DNA of 34,551 nucleotides from JAEDES01 sp964616405 (lineage in GTDB: Bacteria > Bacillota_I > Bacilli_A > RF39 > UBA660): assembly GCA_964616405.1 (NCBI GenBank), contig CAZTRE010000010.1:1-34551 (forward strand), in the 5' to 3' direction. Under the pieces are notes generated by a model. The model worked only from the letters and a program-made list of their open reading frames with translations. It was not told the origin of the DNA and searched no databases. This document shows, one piece after another, positions 17,349 to 25,690 of this stretch. The position numbers were made by a program, and so were the translations under genes. Within the stretch, counting starts at the first letter, position 1; each line of letters opens with the position of its first letter.

Positions 17349-18602
17349 ATGAAGATTATGGAAATTCATGGTGCCAAAGATTTAACAGGTACCATCAGAA
17401 TCAGTGGAGCCAAGAACGCAACAGTAGCCTTAATTCCAGCAGCAATTTTAACTGATGAAGAGGCAACAATTTGTAATGTTCCAGAAATTACTGATACAGA
17501 AGCATTATGCGATATTTTGAAAGCATTAAATGTTGATGTAAAAAGAGCCAGTGAAAGTATTATAATTAATCCAAAAGACATGGAAAATATTGAAATAGCA
17601 GAAAACTTTTCTAAAAAGTTAAGAGCGTCATACTATTTTATGGGGGCTTTACTTGGAAAATATAAAAAAGCAGTAATGTATTTTCCAGGAGGATGTTCAA
17701 TTGGTGAGCGCCCAATCGATTTACATTTAAAAGGATTTGAAGCACTAGGCGCAAAGGTAACAAACATTGAAAATAAATATATTGTGGAAGCTGACGAATT
17801 AAGAGGAGCCAATATCTATTTAGATATAGCTTCAGTTGGAGCGACAATTAATATTATGTTGGCAGCTGTTAAAGCCAAAGGAACGACTGTAATTGATAAT
17901 GCTGCCAAGGAACCAGAAATAGTAAACGTCGCTACATTTTTAAATAATATGGGAGCTAAAATTAGGGGAGCTGGAACTTCTACAATTAAAATTGAAGGTG
18001 TAGACCGTTTAGGAAAGTGTTTTCACGAAGTAATTCCAGATAGAATAGAAGCTGGAACTTATATAATTATTGGTGCTTTATGTGGAAAACCCCTAAAGAT
18101 TGATAATATCATTCCAGAACACGTGGACTCCTTATTATCAAAATTAGATGAAATGGGTGTTGATATGGAGATTGGGTCAGATTATGTAATTATATCTAAG
18201 CCCGAAAAATATAAAACTACATCCATAAAAACAGCTGTATATCCGGGATTCCCAACAGATTTACAACAGCCATTTACAGTTTTATTAACTCAAAGTAATG
18301 GCAAATCCAAAGTAACAGAAACAATTTGGGAAAATCGCTTTATGCATATTCCTTATTTAAATAATTTAGGTGCAAATATTACGGTTAATAATCAAACAGC
18401 AACTGTAATTGGCCCTACAACTCTAAAAGGAACAGAAGTAGTTGCTACAGACCTTCGCGCAGGAGCTGCTATGGTTACTGCTGCATTACTGGCTGAAGGT
18501 AAAACAACAATTACCAATGTTGAACATATTTTAAGAGGATATGAAAAAATAGTAGAAAAGTTAACCGAGGTTGGTGCTAAAATAGAAATAAAAGAAATAT
18601 AA
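17349..18602 (+). CDS. murA: UDP-N-acetylglucosamine 1-carboxyvinyltransferase
   Basis: 417 residues, complete EPSP-synthase fold. SGAKNATVALIPAA holds the substrate-binding Lys-Asn, and GGCSIGERP carries the catalytic Cys116, the target of fosfomycin. The second half has FPTDLQQPF and DLRAGAAMV. It catalyses the first committed step of peptidoglycan synthesis. GGAGG precedes the ATG. Neighbours fba and rpmE match the murAB/murZ locus of Bacillus, so it may be that paralogue. Confidence 0.97.
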   Translation: MKIMEIHGAKDLTGTIRISGAKNATVALIPAAILTDEEATICNVPEITDTEALCDILKALNVDVKRASESIIINPKDMENIEIAENFSKKLRASYYFMGALLGKYKKAVMYFPGGCSIGERPIDLHLKGFEALGAKVTNIENKYIVEADELRGANIYLDIASVGATINIMLAAVKAKGTTVIDNAAKEPEIVNVATFLNNMGAKIRGAGTSTIKIEGVDRLGKCFHEVIPDRIEAGTYIIIGALCGKPLKIDNIIPEHVDSLLSKLDEMGVDMEIGSDYVIISKPEKYKTTSIKTAVYPGFPTDLQQPFTVLLTQSNGKSKVTETIWENRFMHIPYLNNLGANITVNNQTATVIGPTTLKGTEVVATDLRAGAAMVTAALLAEGKTTITNVEHILRGYEKIVEKLTEVGAKIEIKEI

Positions 18603-18634
18603 TTTAATATATTTCTTTTTATTTTGGAGGCAAT

Positions 18635-19363
18635 ATGCGATCTTCGAGAAAGACTAAGCTTTTGATTTTAATAATTATGAGTTTTTCTGTATTTTTTATT
18701 TATAAATTTACTAATCACAACAATATTAATTATACGGTAATAGGTGATAGTCTATCCTATGGAAAAGATTGTTATGGACAAGTAGATTATGGCTATAGCG
18801 ATTATATAAAAGATTATTTAGAAAGCAAGAATAAGTTGCAAAGATACTCTAGAGAATATACACAAATGGAAATGACCATAAAAGATCTTTATAATACACT
18901 TTTATCAGAAGAAAATATGACTAATAGTGACAAAAATGTGAACTTAAGGTCTTTGTTAAGGGATTCAGATTATTTAACAATGACTATCGGACTAAATGAT
19001 CTACTTTATAAATTAAGTTTAATAAATGATGTAACGGATGAAAATATTAATATAATAATAAAAGAAATAGATGAATCATTTGATATGCTAATAGAAGAGA
19101 TAAGAAAAGTTTATAATCGAGATATTTACGTTATTGGTTATTATAACTTTAATAGCAATAATACTATTGTCCAAAAAGCTATTAAAAAACTTAATAATAT
19201 ATATAAGAAAAATCCCAATGTAATTTACATTTCTTCTCAAGAGTTATCTCAAAATCCCAATGTATTCTTACCAAATCCTAATAGTTATCTGCCAAATTAC
19301 AAAGGATATCAATTAATATCCAATAAAATCATTGATAAAATGGCAAAAAAACTTGAAAATTAG
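18635..19363 (+). CDS. SGNH/GDSL-type lipase-fold protein, incomplete catalytic site
   Basis: 242 residues. An N-terminal hydrophobic segment (about 8-24) is a signal peptide or anchor. Block I reads VIGDSLSYG with the nucleophile Ser39, and block III reads IGLNDLL. The block V region, normally D-x-x-H-P-N before KGY, reads PNSYLPNYKGYQ, so both Asp and His appear replaced. It resembles the Bacillus YpmR-like extracellular SGNH proteins. If the dyad is really missing it may bind rather than hydrolyse. TTGGAGG precedes the ATG. It lies between murA and rpmE. Confidence 0.78.
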   Translation: MRSSRKTKLLILIIMSFSVFFIYKFTNHNNINYTVIGDSLSYGKDCYGQVDYGYSDYIKDYLESKNKLQRYSREYTQMEMTIKDLYNTLLSEENMTNSDKNVNLRSLLRDSDYLTMTIGLNDLLYKLSLINDVTDENINIIIKEIDESFDMLIEEIRKVYNRDIYVIGYYNFNSNNTIVQKAIKKLNNIYKKNPNVIYISSQELSQNPNVFLPNPNSYLPNYKGYQLISNKIIDKMAKKLEN

Positions 19364-19436
19364 AAAAATACTTGTTATACTAATAACGCATTTGAATTAC
19401 TATGGCTTTTTGAGTCATGGCGGAAGGAGAGTTAAT

Positions 19437-19655
19437 ATGAAAAAGGGAATACATCCAGAAATCCAAGAATGTACAGTAACTTGTGCATGTGGAGAAACAT
19501 TTAAAGTTAAATCTACAAAACCAGAAATTACAGTTGAAGTTTGTTCTAAATGTCATCCATTCTATACAGGAAAACAAAGTAGAGCATCACGCGCAGGACG
19601 CGTTGATAAATTCAATAAGAAATATGGTTTTACAACTACAGAAACTGCTGAATAA
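19437..19655 (+). CDS. rpmE: 50S ribosomal protein L31, Cys-containing (zinc) form
   Basis: 72 residues starting MKKGIHPEIQE, with Cys in CTVTCACG and the Cys-x2-Cys in EVCSKCHPFYTG that together form the zinc site of type-A (C+) L31. ATG 19437 follows AAGGAG; the longer in-frame start at 19332 lies inside the SGNH gene and gives an atypical N-terminus. L31 bridges the ribosomal subunits. A terminator overlaps the stop codon. Confidence 0.95.
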   Translation: MKKGIHPEIQECTVTCACGETFKVKSTKPEITVEVCSKCHPFYTGKQSRASRAGRVDKFNKKYGFTTTETAE

Positions 19656-19667
19656 GCAGTTTTTTTG
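19643..19667 (+). terminator. Terminator overlapping the end of rpmE
   Basis: AAACTGCT and AGCAGTTT with loop GAATA, followed by a T run. Confidence 0.85.
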
Positions 19668-19785
19668 ATTTTTATATCAAATAATCCACAACTATTGTGG
19701 AAATAATAATATATGTAATAAAATGCAGTAGTAATATTTCAAATCAAAAATAATTGTGATACAATAATTATAAGGAGATAAATAA

Positions 19786-20229
19786 ATGAAAATAGGTTTA
19801 GCAAGTGACCATAGAGGTTACAAATTAAAAGAATATTTAAAAAAGGAATTAGAAAAAAATAATTACGAAGTAGTTGATTTTGGAACAAATAGTGAAGAAT
19901 CAACTGATTATCCAGATTATGCTTTTGCCTTGGGAGAAGCAGTAGTTGCAAAAGAAGTTGAAAAAGGTATCGCAATATGTGGTTCTGGAATTGGAATTAG
20001 CATTGCTTGTAATAAAGTAAAGGGTATCCGCTGTGCTAAGGTAGATAGTGTAGAAGATACTATTGCCACACGTATTGATAATGATTCAAATATTGTTGCT
20101 TTTGGAGAAAAAATGCCTCAAGATAAAGCCTTAGAAATAGCAAAAACATTTATTGCAACAGAAACATCTCAAGAAGAAAAACATGTTCGTCGCCGCAACA
20201 AGCTTAGAAAGTATGAAGAAACTCACTAA
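19786..20229 (+). CDS. rpiB: Ribose 5-phosphate isomerase B (RpiB/LacAB family)
   Basis: 147 residues. The phosphosugar pocket is seen as SDHRG and the catalytic Cys65 loop as CGSGIGISIACNK. The C-terminal KHVRRRNKL carries conserved Arg. Aligned with E. coli RpiB SRQHND, the ring-opening His99 position reads TRIDND here, so it is Asp98. The enzyme interconverts ribose 5-phosphate and ribulose 5-phosphate. AAGGAG precedes the ATG. The ywzB start overlaps its stop (TAATG). The His-to-Asp change leaves open a shifted substrate such as an acyclic sugar phosphate. Confidence 0.88.
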   Translation: MKIGLASDHRGYKLKEYLKKELEKNNYEVVDFGTNSEESTDYPDYAFALGEAVVAKEVEKGIAICGSGIGISIACNKVKGIRCAKVDSVEDTIATRIDNDSNIVAFGEKMPQDKALEIAKTFIATETSQEEKHVRRRNKLRKYEETH

Positions 20230-20426
20230 TGTCAGGTAAATTTTTCTTATATATTTTTGTTACAATAATTGTAACTTGGGCTATGGACTCCGTAAATATT
20301 AATCAAATATTTAAAAAAAACAGAGTAGTTCAAGCACGAGTATTTTATTTTTTACTTGGACTATCTCTAATATATTTAATAACAAATTTTATAATGGATT
20401 TATTCATTTCTGTAAAAAGTTTTTAA
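20229..20426 (+). CDS. DUF1146 membrane protein (YwzB-like)
   Basis: 65 residues with two transmembrane segments (about 5-20 and 38-58) joined by a basic loop. The pattern W-A-M-D-S-V-N-I-N-Q-I-F and LIYLITNFIMDLF matches DUF1146. In Bacillus the homologue ywzB sits between the ATP synthase genes and murAA-spoIID-spoIIQ-mbl; here it is directly upstream of the spoIIQ-like and mbl genes. The ATG overlaps the rpiB stop by one base, indicating coupling. Function unknown. Confidence 0.85.
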   Translation: MSGKFFLYIFVTIIVTWAMDSVNINQIFKKNRVVQARVFYFLLGLSLIYLITNFIMDLFISVKSF

Positions 20427-20476
20427 AGAGAGTATAAATCCTTTTTTTTTGCCCAAACTTATAATGAGGTGAAAAG

Positions 20477-21115
20477 ATGAAAAAATTAAAATTAAAAAGA
20501 TTTGTACTTCCAACATTTATTGCAACATTAGGATTAATTGCTGTAGTGGTAGCTTTAGTAGTAACAAAACCTGATACTACATTAAAGGATAACAACACTT
20601 TAACTTACGTATCAAATACTATTTTATCTAGAGACATTCCAGTAATTAATATGTCTCCAAAAGTCATTTATCCATATACAGACCCATCTGTAACTATAGG
20701 TAAAAATTACTACGATTATCAAGGCACAGCTGAAGATCAAGAAAAATCAATTATTTTCCATGAAAATACTTACATTCAAAATTCAGGAATTGATTTTGTA
20801 TATGAAAATAAATTTGATGTAATTGCAGTCTTAGATGGAACAGTATCTAATGTTAGAGAAGATGAACTACTAGGAAAAATAGTAGAAGTAAATCATAACA
20901 ATGAATATGTATCTATTTATCAAAGCTTAAGTGAAGTAAAAGTTAAAAAGGGAGATATTGTAAATCAAGGACAGGTTTTAGGAATAAGTGGTACTAATAA
21001 ATTGGATAAAGATTTAGGGAACCATTTACATTTCGAATTCTATGCCGGTGGTCAAATAGTAAATCCATCTTTATATTTAGATAAAGAATTAAAAGCAACA
21101 AAAGAAGAGGAATAG
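20477..21115 (+). CDS. spoIIQ: SpoIIQ-like protein with a degenerate M23/LytM domain
   Basis: 212 residues: one N-terminal transmembrane helix (about 10-30) and a LytM domain. HLHFEF is conserved, but the first zinc-ligand motif H-x-G-x-D reads NSGIDF and the catalytic His region reads YQSLSEVKV. Bacillus SpoIIQ is likewise a non-catalytic LytM protein, which binds SpoIIIAH across the forespore membranes. Location directly before mbl matches Bacillus, although spoIID and spoIIID are missing from this interval. GAGGTG precedes the ATG. A non-sporulation LytM protein of the same fold cannot be fully excluded. Confidence 0.82.
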   Translation: MKKLKLKRFVLPTFIATLGLIAVVVALVVTKPDTTLKDNNTLTYVSNTILSRDIPVINMSPKVIYPYTDPSVTIGKNYYDYQGTAEDQEKSIIFHENTYIQNSGIDFVYENKFDVIAVLDGTVSNVREDELLGKIVEVNHNNEYVSIYQSLSEVKVKKGDIVNQGQVLGISGTNKLDKDLGNHLHFEFYAGGQIVNPSLYLDKELKATKEEE

Positions 21116-21128
21116 AACTCTTTTTTTT
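21105..21128 (+). terminator. Weak terminator after spoIIQ
   Basis: A 5-bp stem AAGAG / CTCTT overlapping the stop codon, followed by eight T residues. The stem is short, so read-through to mbl is likely. Confidence 0.4.
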
Positions 21129-21148
21129 AAGAAAAAGGATGTGATCAA

Positions 21149-22144
21149 ATGATTTCAACAGATATTGGAATAGACTTAGGAACGTCAAATGTCTTAATAT
21201 ATGTTAAGAAAAAAGGAATTGTATTAAATGAACCTAGTGTCGTTGCTATTGAAAAAGACACAAAGAAAGTTTTAGCTGTCGGCAGCAAAGCAAATGAAAT
21301 GTTAGGTAGGACGCCGGGAAAAGTCTACGCTATTAGACCATTAAAAGAAGGAATAATAGCCGATCTAGAAGCTACAGAAATAATGCTAAATGAGTTTATT
21401 AAAAAAATAAAATTAAAAAATTTATTTATTAGACCAAGAATACTAATTTGTTGTCCCACAAATATAAACCCCATTGAAAAAATAACGATAAAAGAAGCAG
21501 CAGAAAGAACCGGGGCAAGAAAAGTTTATATTGAGGAAGAACCTAAAATTGCCGCCTTAGGCGCTGGTATGGACATTAAACAACCTAAAGCAAATATGGT
21601 TGTTGATATTGGTGGAGGAACTACAGATATTGCAATTTTATCTTTACATGATATAGTTACCTCCAATAGCATTAAAATAGCAGGGACTACCTTTAATGAT
21701 AATTTAATTACATATATTAAGGACAAATATAAGTTATTAATCGGAGAACTTACTGCAGAAAATATAAAGTTAAATTTTGCTAATATATATAATCCTGATT
21801 CTAATAAAAAGATCGAAGTAAAAGGTAGGAATCTAGTCTCTGGTTTACCAAGTACAATAGAAATATCCCAAGACGAAACAAAAGTAGCATTGCAAGAGAG
21901 TATTTCAGAAATAGTAAAAGCAATAGTTAACGTTTTAGAATCTGCTCCTCCGGAGTTATCCGCAGATATTGTGGAAAAAGGAATTGTTTTAACCGGCGGT
22001 TCATCACAACTATGTGGATTAATCGAAATTTTGGAAGAAAATCTAAAAGTACCAGTTTTAATAGCTGAATCCCCGTTAACGTGTGTCGTTGAAGGAACTG
22101 GTATTTTACTTGAAGAATTAGAAAAATATGAAGAAGACCAGTAA
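21149..22144 (+). CDS. mbl: MreB-family actin-like protein (Mbl)
   Basis: 331 residues. The actin-fold nucleotide motifs are DIGIDLGTSNVLIYVKKKG (phosphate 1), VDIGGGTTDIAIL (phosphate 2) and GIVLTGGSSQL (adenosine). It forms membrane filaments that guide lateral wall synthesis, so the cell is probably rod-shaped. Position after the SpoIIQ-like gene matches Bacillus mbl. GGATGTGATC precedes the ATG. A terminator overlaps the stop. Confidence 0.93.
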   Translation: MISTDIGIDLGTSNVLIYVKKKGIVLNEPSVVAIEKDTKKVLAVGSKANEMLGRTPGKVYAIRPLKEGIIADLEATEIMLNEFIKKIKLKNLFIRPRILICCPTNINPIEKITIKEAAERTGARKVYIEEEPKIAALGAGMDIKQPKANMVVDIGGGTTDIAILSLHDIVTSNSIKIAGTTFNDNLITYIKDKYKLLIGELTAENIKLNFANIYNPDSNKKIEVKGRNLVSGLPSTIEISQDETKVALQESISEIVKAIVNVLESAPPELSADIVEKGIVLTGGSSQLCGLIEILEENLKVPVLIAESPLTCVVEGTGILLEELEKYEEDQ

Positions 22145-22157
22145 TTTGGTCTTTTTG
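22134..22157 (+). terminator. Terminator overlapping the end of mbl
   Basis: AAGACCA and TGGTCTT flank a 6-nt loop containing the stop codon; a T run follows. Confidence 0.8.
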
Positions 22158-22158
22158 T

Positions 22159-22188
22159 TTGCTATTTGTAACAAAATTGAGATATAAT
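22159..22188 (+). promoter_or_regulatory. Promoter of the TagO/WecA-type gene
   Basis: TTGCTA (22159-22164) and TATAAT (22183-22188) with 18-bp spacing, 23 bp before the start codon. Confidence 0.55.
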
Positions 22189-22211
22189 TTTAATAGAAAG
22201 AAGTGAGATGT

Positions 22212-23426
22212 ATGAAGATACAAATATTAAATGCTTGCAAAGTTGTTTTAGTAACCTTTATTTGTTCCGCAATAATTATGGAAGTAATGAAAAAAGCTGC
22301 CGTTCACATTGGAGCCATGGATATTCCTCGTTCTGATGAAGGGAATAGACATATTCATAAGAAAGCGACTCCAAAATTAGGAGCTGTAGGCATTTTCTTG
22401 GCCTTCCTAATTGGATATATGCTATTTGGGGAACAAAGTATCAGAATGAATTCAATCTTAATTGGTAGCTTTGTGATGATTATGGTAGGTGTAGTTGATG
22501 ATATTGCACCAATTAAGGCTAGACATAAATTTTTAGGACATATAATAGCTGCCGCAATAATAGTTTTTTATGGCAATATCTTACTTGATGAAATATCAGC
22601 ATTTGGATATACACTGACATTTGGTTGGTTTGCATATCCATTAACAATACTATTTATTGTGGCATGTGCCAATATTATAAATTTAATTGATGGATTAGAT
22701 GGATTAAGTGGTGGAATATGTAGTATTTTCTTTCTGACCATTGCTATTATCGGTTTCTTTCAAGGAAGATATGGAAGTTTAGTAATAGTTTTAAGTTTAA
22801 TAATGTTGGGTTCTACTTTAGGGTTCTTATTACATAACTTTTATCCTGCAAAAATATTTGCCGGAGATTGTGCCACATTTATGGGATTTATTATCGCAAT
22901 AATCACTTTATTAGAATTTAAAGGTCCAGCATTGATTTCCTTTTTCATACCAGTTTCAATTTTAAGTATTCCAATTTTAGATACACTATTTGCTATAATT
23001 AGACGTTTGCTCAAGGGTCAACCACCTTTTCAAGCTGATAAAGAACATATTCATCATCAATTGCTTGGAATGAATTTTTCTCAACGTACAACAGTATTAA
23101 TTATTTATGGAATAAACCTTTTATTTGCAGCTGCATCAATTTTTTATACATTGAAGGATCCGGTGAAAGGCCAAATAATTTATATAATTATATTTTTATT
23201 AGTAATCTGGTTTGTTTTCCATACCTCAATTATTTCAGATAAAAGTAAAGCTGTCCCAAAGGCTATCAAAAAAGGGCTTCATTTAGATCCTGAAAAATCA
23301 TTAATTTCCAACATAGTACCTAAATCAAAAGCGTCAGCCACGAAGAAGGATAATAAAAAGTCAAAAAGTAAAGCAAAAACGACAACTTCACCTAAGAAAA
23401 AAAGTTCTAAAAAGAGCACGAAATAA
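22212..23426 (+). CDS. tagO: Undecaprenyl-phosphate N-acetylhexosamine-1-phosphate transferase (TagO/WecA type)
   Basis: 404 residues with about ten transmembrane helices. Family motifs are VDDIAPIKARHKFLG, NIINLIDGLDGLSGG, FAGDCATFMGF and KEHIHHQLLGM. It transfers GlcNAc-1-phosphate (or a similar sugar phosphate) to undecaprenyl phosphate at the inner face of the membrane, the first step of wall teichoic acid or surface polysaccharide synthesis. The last ~50 residues form an unusual Lys/Ser-rich tail (KKSKSKAKTTTSPKKKSSKK) that should be cytoplasmic. ATG 22212 is chosen over GTG 22203. A terminator overlaps the stop, just before the agr genes. Confidence 0.9.
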   Translation: MKIQILNACKVVLVTFICSAIIMEVMKKAAVHIGAMDIPRSDEGNRHIHKKATPKLGAVGIFLAFLIGYMLFGEQSIRMNSILIGSFVMIMVGVVDDIAPIKARHKFLGHIIAAAIIVFYGNILLDEISAFGYTLTFGWFAYPLTILFIVACANIINLIDGLDGLSGGICSIFFLTIAIIGFFQGRYGSLVIVLSLIMLGSTLGFLLHNFYPAKIFAGDCATFMGFIIAIITLLEFKGPALISFFIPVSILSIPILDTLFAIIRRLLKGQPPFQADKEHIHHQLLGMNFSQRTTVLIIYGINLLFAAASIFYTLKDPVKGQIIYIIIFLLVIWFVFHTSIISDKSKAVPKAIKKGLHLDPEKSLISNIVPKSKASATKKDNKKSKSKAKTTTSPKKKSSKKSTK

Positions 23427-23441
23427 AATGTGTTCTTTTTG
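23409..23441 (+). terminator. Terminator overlapping the end of the tagO-type gene
   Basis: AAAAAGAGCAC and GTGTTCTTTTT form an 11-bp stem with one G-T pair around a 10-nt loop. Confidence 0.8.
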
Positions 23442-23508
23442 TTTCTACCAATAATTGACATTTTATGATACAATTGAAAACGTAATAAGAATAGAGGGAA
23501 AAATAAAT

Positions 23509-24240
23509 ATGATAAATTTTGTGATTTGTGAGGATGAAAATGACTTTGCTAAAGAGTATAAACAAATAATTGATAAATACATGATGAACTATGATTATGA
23601 ATATAAATGTACGATATTTAATGATTACAATGAAAAGTTCGATAGTTTTATCAAAACAAAAGAAGATTTTAAAATATACATTTTAGATTTAAAGACTAAA
23701 ACTAGTTCTGGGTTAGATGCTGCAAGAAAAATAAGAGAAGAAGCAGATGACTGGAATTCAATAATCTTAATTATTACTAGCCTAGGTAAATTTAAACATG
23801 AGGCCTTAGCTAAAAGATTGATGTTACTAGATTTTATAGATAAGTCAGATGATTACAGAATGTATTTAATTGATTGTATAACCAAATGTTTAAAATGTTA
23901 TGATGAAAGACCAAATAAGTTGAAGTATACTTATAAAAATAACGTTTATAATGTAGAATTCAAACACATTGTTTATATTCAAAAAGAACAAGAAAGTAAA
24001 AGATGCAAGATACACCAAGATGATGGTACAGAATTACCATATGTAGGTACACTTACGGGATTGCTAGGAAAATTAGATAATAGATTTATAAAGACATCAA
24101 GATGTACAATCGTTAATACTAGATTAATAAATCAATTTAATCAAAAAAATAATGAAATATATTTTAAAAATGGTGATATGGTTAATGACATATCTAGAGA
24201 AAATAAAAAGAAGGTAGTAAACTATGTTAGAGGTATTTAG
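23509..24240 (+). CDS. AgrA-like LytTR response regulator
   Basis: 243 residues. The receiver domain starts FVICEDEND (acidic pocket) and has the phospho-acceptor Asp60 in YILDLKT. The LytTR DNA-binding domain covers about 140-243 (FKHIVYIQKEQESKRCKIH, FIKTSRCTIVNTRLI). Such regulators bind short direct repeats. GAGGG lies 10 nt before this ATG; an in-frame start at 23455 would overlap the promoter region. It overlaps the kinase gene by 17 bp. The order regulator-then-kinase is the reverse of Staphylococcus agrCA. The likely targets are the agrBD promoter and perhaps its own. Confidence 0.9.
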   Translation: MINFVICEDENDFAKEYKQIIDKYMMNYDYEYKCTIFNDYNEKFDSFIKTKEDFKIYILDLKTKTSSGLDAARKIREEADDWNSIILIITSLGKFKHEALAKRLMLLDFIDKSDDYRMYLIDCITKCLKCYDERPNKLKYTYKNNVYNVEFKHIVYIQKEQESKRCKIHQDDGTELPYVGTLTGLLGKLDNRFIKTSRCTIVNTRLINQFNQKNNEIYFKNGDMVNDISRENKKKVVNYVRGI

Positions 24241-25528
24241 TAAATATATCTGTCATTTAATAATGAGCTTAAGTGCGTTTTATGTAATTAAATGTATGAC
24301 AAATAGTAAAGAGAGATTGTTTACTATTAAGACTGTTTCACTAATAGTTGCTTTAACCACAATTAATTATATTATTGATAATAACACCTATAGTATTACA
24401 AGCACCTTACTTACATTTTTAATAAATACCGCTTTTTATAAACTGATATTTAATTTAAATAAAGAAGAATCGATAATTTGCTGTGGAATATACATGATAA
24501 TATTGTTTTTTTCTGATACCCTATATGCTATTTTTGTCACAAAAATTTTTACAATTGAAGAATTAAGATCCAGCCCAGCGTTATCAATAATTTCAAATTT
24601 AATTGATGGTATAATTGCACTGCTAATTATAAATATCAAAATGGTGAAGACTAAATGTATAAAATTTTTGAAAATAAATCAATCAAAACGAAAAGTAATA
24701 GATTATGTCTTTATTTTATTCGTAATATTATGTTTTGTTTTAACTGGTTATAACATTAGAGATCAACATTTAACTCATATACAATTTAGTATCAATATTG
24801 GCATTAATTTACTTTTACTTTTTATTTCTTATGTTTTCATTATAGACAAAGTTAAATATAATCAATTAATAAAAGAATATAATGTATTATTTAATTACAT
24901 TCAAAACTTTGAAGAGTGGGTTGAAAAGGAACAATTAAATCGCCATGAGTATAAAAATCAATTAGCTATATTAAGAAGTTTGGCCACAGATGAAAAGGTA
25001 ATTAAGAAAATAAATAACATTCTAGATGACAATATTAAAATAAAAGATGATGTTGTTTATAAACTAAGAAAATTACCAAAAGGTGGACTTAAAGGTTTAA
25101 TGTATTATAAAGTAGCTCTAGCTCAAAAACAAAACATTAATATTGAGGTAGACGTTAGTCTTAAAGAAAAAGGAATATTTGGAAGTTTAAGCGAAAATAA
25201 AATGAAAGTGTTGTGTAATCTAATAGGTATCTATTTTGATAACGCTATAGAAGCAACTATAGAAACTGCGAAGAAATCAATAGAATTAGAAGTTTATGAA
25301 TTAAATAACGAAATAAGAATTGTTATATCAAATACATTTGTCCAATACGATAATTTTGATAAAAGAAATGAAAGAGGAGTAACCACAAAGGGTAAAGGTC
25401 ATGGCAATGGGTTATACTATGCTAATAATCTACTATCAAAAAATGATTGGATAGATGCTGTCCAAGAAACTATTGATGATTACTATATTCAAAATATTAT
25501 TATAAAAAAAACTAGAGCTTTAATCTAG
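24224..25528 (+). CDS. AgrC-like quorum-sensing histidine kinase (GHKL)
   Basis: 434 residues. The N-terminal ~210 residues contain about six transmembrane helices, the sensor type that detects cyclic peptides. The phospho-acceptor is His241 in NRHEYKNQLAIL, the N box is GIYFDNAIEA and the G box is GKGHGNGLYYANNLL. It would phosphorylate the upstream LytTR regulator on sensing the peptide. The ATG lies inside the regulator gene, so translation is coupled. The stop codon is part of a bidirectional terminator shared with agrD. Confidence 0.9.
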   Translation: MLEVFSKYICHLIMSLSAFYVIKCMTNSKERLFTIKTVSLIVALTTINYIIDNNTYSITSTLLTFLINTAFYKLIFNLNKEESIICCGIYMIILFFSDTLYAIFVTKIFTIEELRSSPALSIISNLIDGIIALLIINIKMVKTKCIKFLKINQSKRKVIDYVFILFVILCFVLTGYNIRDQHLTHIQFSINIGINLLLLFISYVFIIDKVKYNQLIKEYNVLFNYIQNFEEWVEKEQLNRHEYKNQLAILRSLATDEKVIKKINNILDDNIKIKDDVVYKLRKLPKGGLKGLMYYKVALAQKQNINIEVDVSLKEKGIFGSLSENKMKVLCNLIGIYFDNAIEATIETAKKSIELEVYELNNEIRIVISNTFVQYDNFDKRNERGVTTKGKGHGNGLYYANNLLSKNDWIDAVQETIDDYYIQNIIIKKTRALI

Positions 25529-25535
25529 TTTTTTT
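25504..25535. terminator. Bidirectional terminator shared by agrAC and agrBD
   Basis: An A run and ACTAGA (25511-25516) pair with TCTAGT (25524-25529) and a T run, with loop GCTTTAA. The agrC stop (25526-25528) lies in the right arm, and the agrD stop (complement of 25534-25536) touches the T run, so both convergent genes end inside one element. Confidence 0.85.
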
Positions 25536-25656
25536 AGTCATTAAATAAAGCAGAAGCATTTGGCTCATCAATAATATACCATACACATCCAAGAGATGCT
25601 GCGCTTGATGCAATAAGTGCTATAGCTGCAACTAAACTTGCTATTCTTTTTTTCAT
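25534..25656 (-). CDS. AgrD-like cyclic (thio)lactone autoinducer pro-peptide
   Basis: 40 residues, with AAAGGAG 7 nt before the ATG. The N-terminus is a basic, then hydrophobic/Ala-rich leader (MKKRIASLVAAIALIA). Then follow GCVWYII and the acidic tail DEPNASALFND. This is the AgrD layout: a membrane-seeking leader, a core beginning with a Cys, and a charged tail. Staphylococcus aureus AgrD-I has CDFIM followed by DEVEVP; the DE here falls at the same point. The predicted signal is a macrocycle closed on the Cys, five (CVWYI) or six (CVWYII) residues. It lies 34 bp after agrB on the same strand, the usual partner. The exact ring size and any N-terminal extension are inferred. Confidence 0.85.
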   Translation of the reverse strand: MKKRIASLVAAIALIASSAASLGCVWYIIDEPNASALFND

Positions 25657-25690
25657 ACTTATCTCCTTTCTAATTAATGCTTTAACATCA

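Noticed and set aside
19398..19420. L31 leader-type hairpin before rpmE
   Set aside because: Only a 5-bp stem with a G-T pair can be drawn; too weak to call.
19685..19702. Perfect inverted repeat TCCACAA-CTA-TTGTGGA between rpmE and rpiB
   Set aside because: Too short, with no T run and no clear promoter relation; could be an operator, but nothing supports it beyond symmetry.
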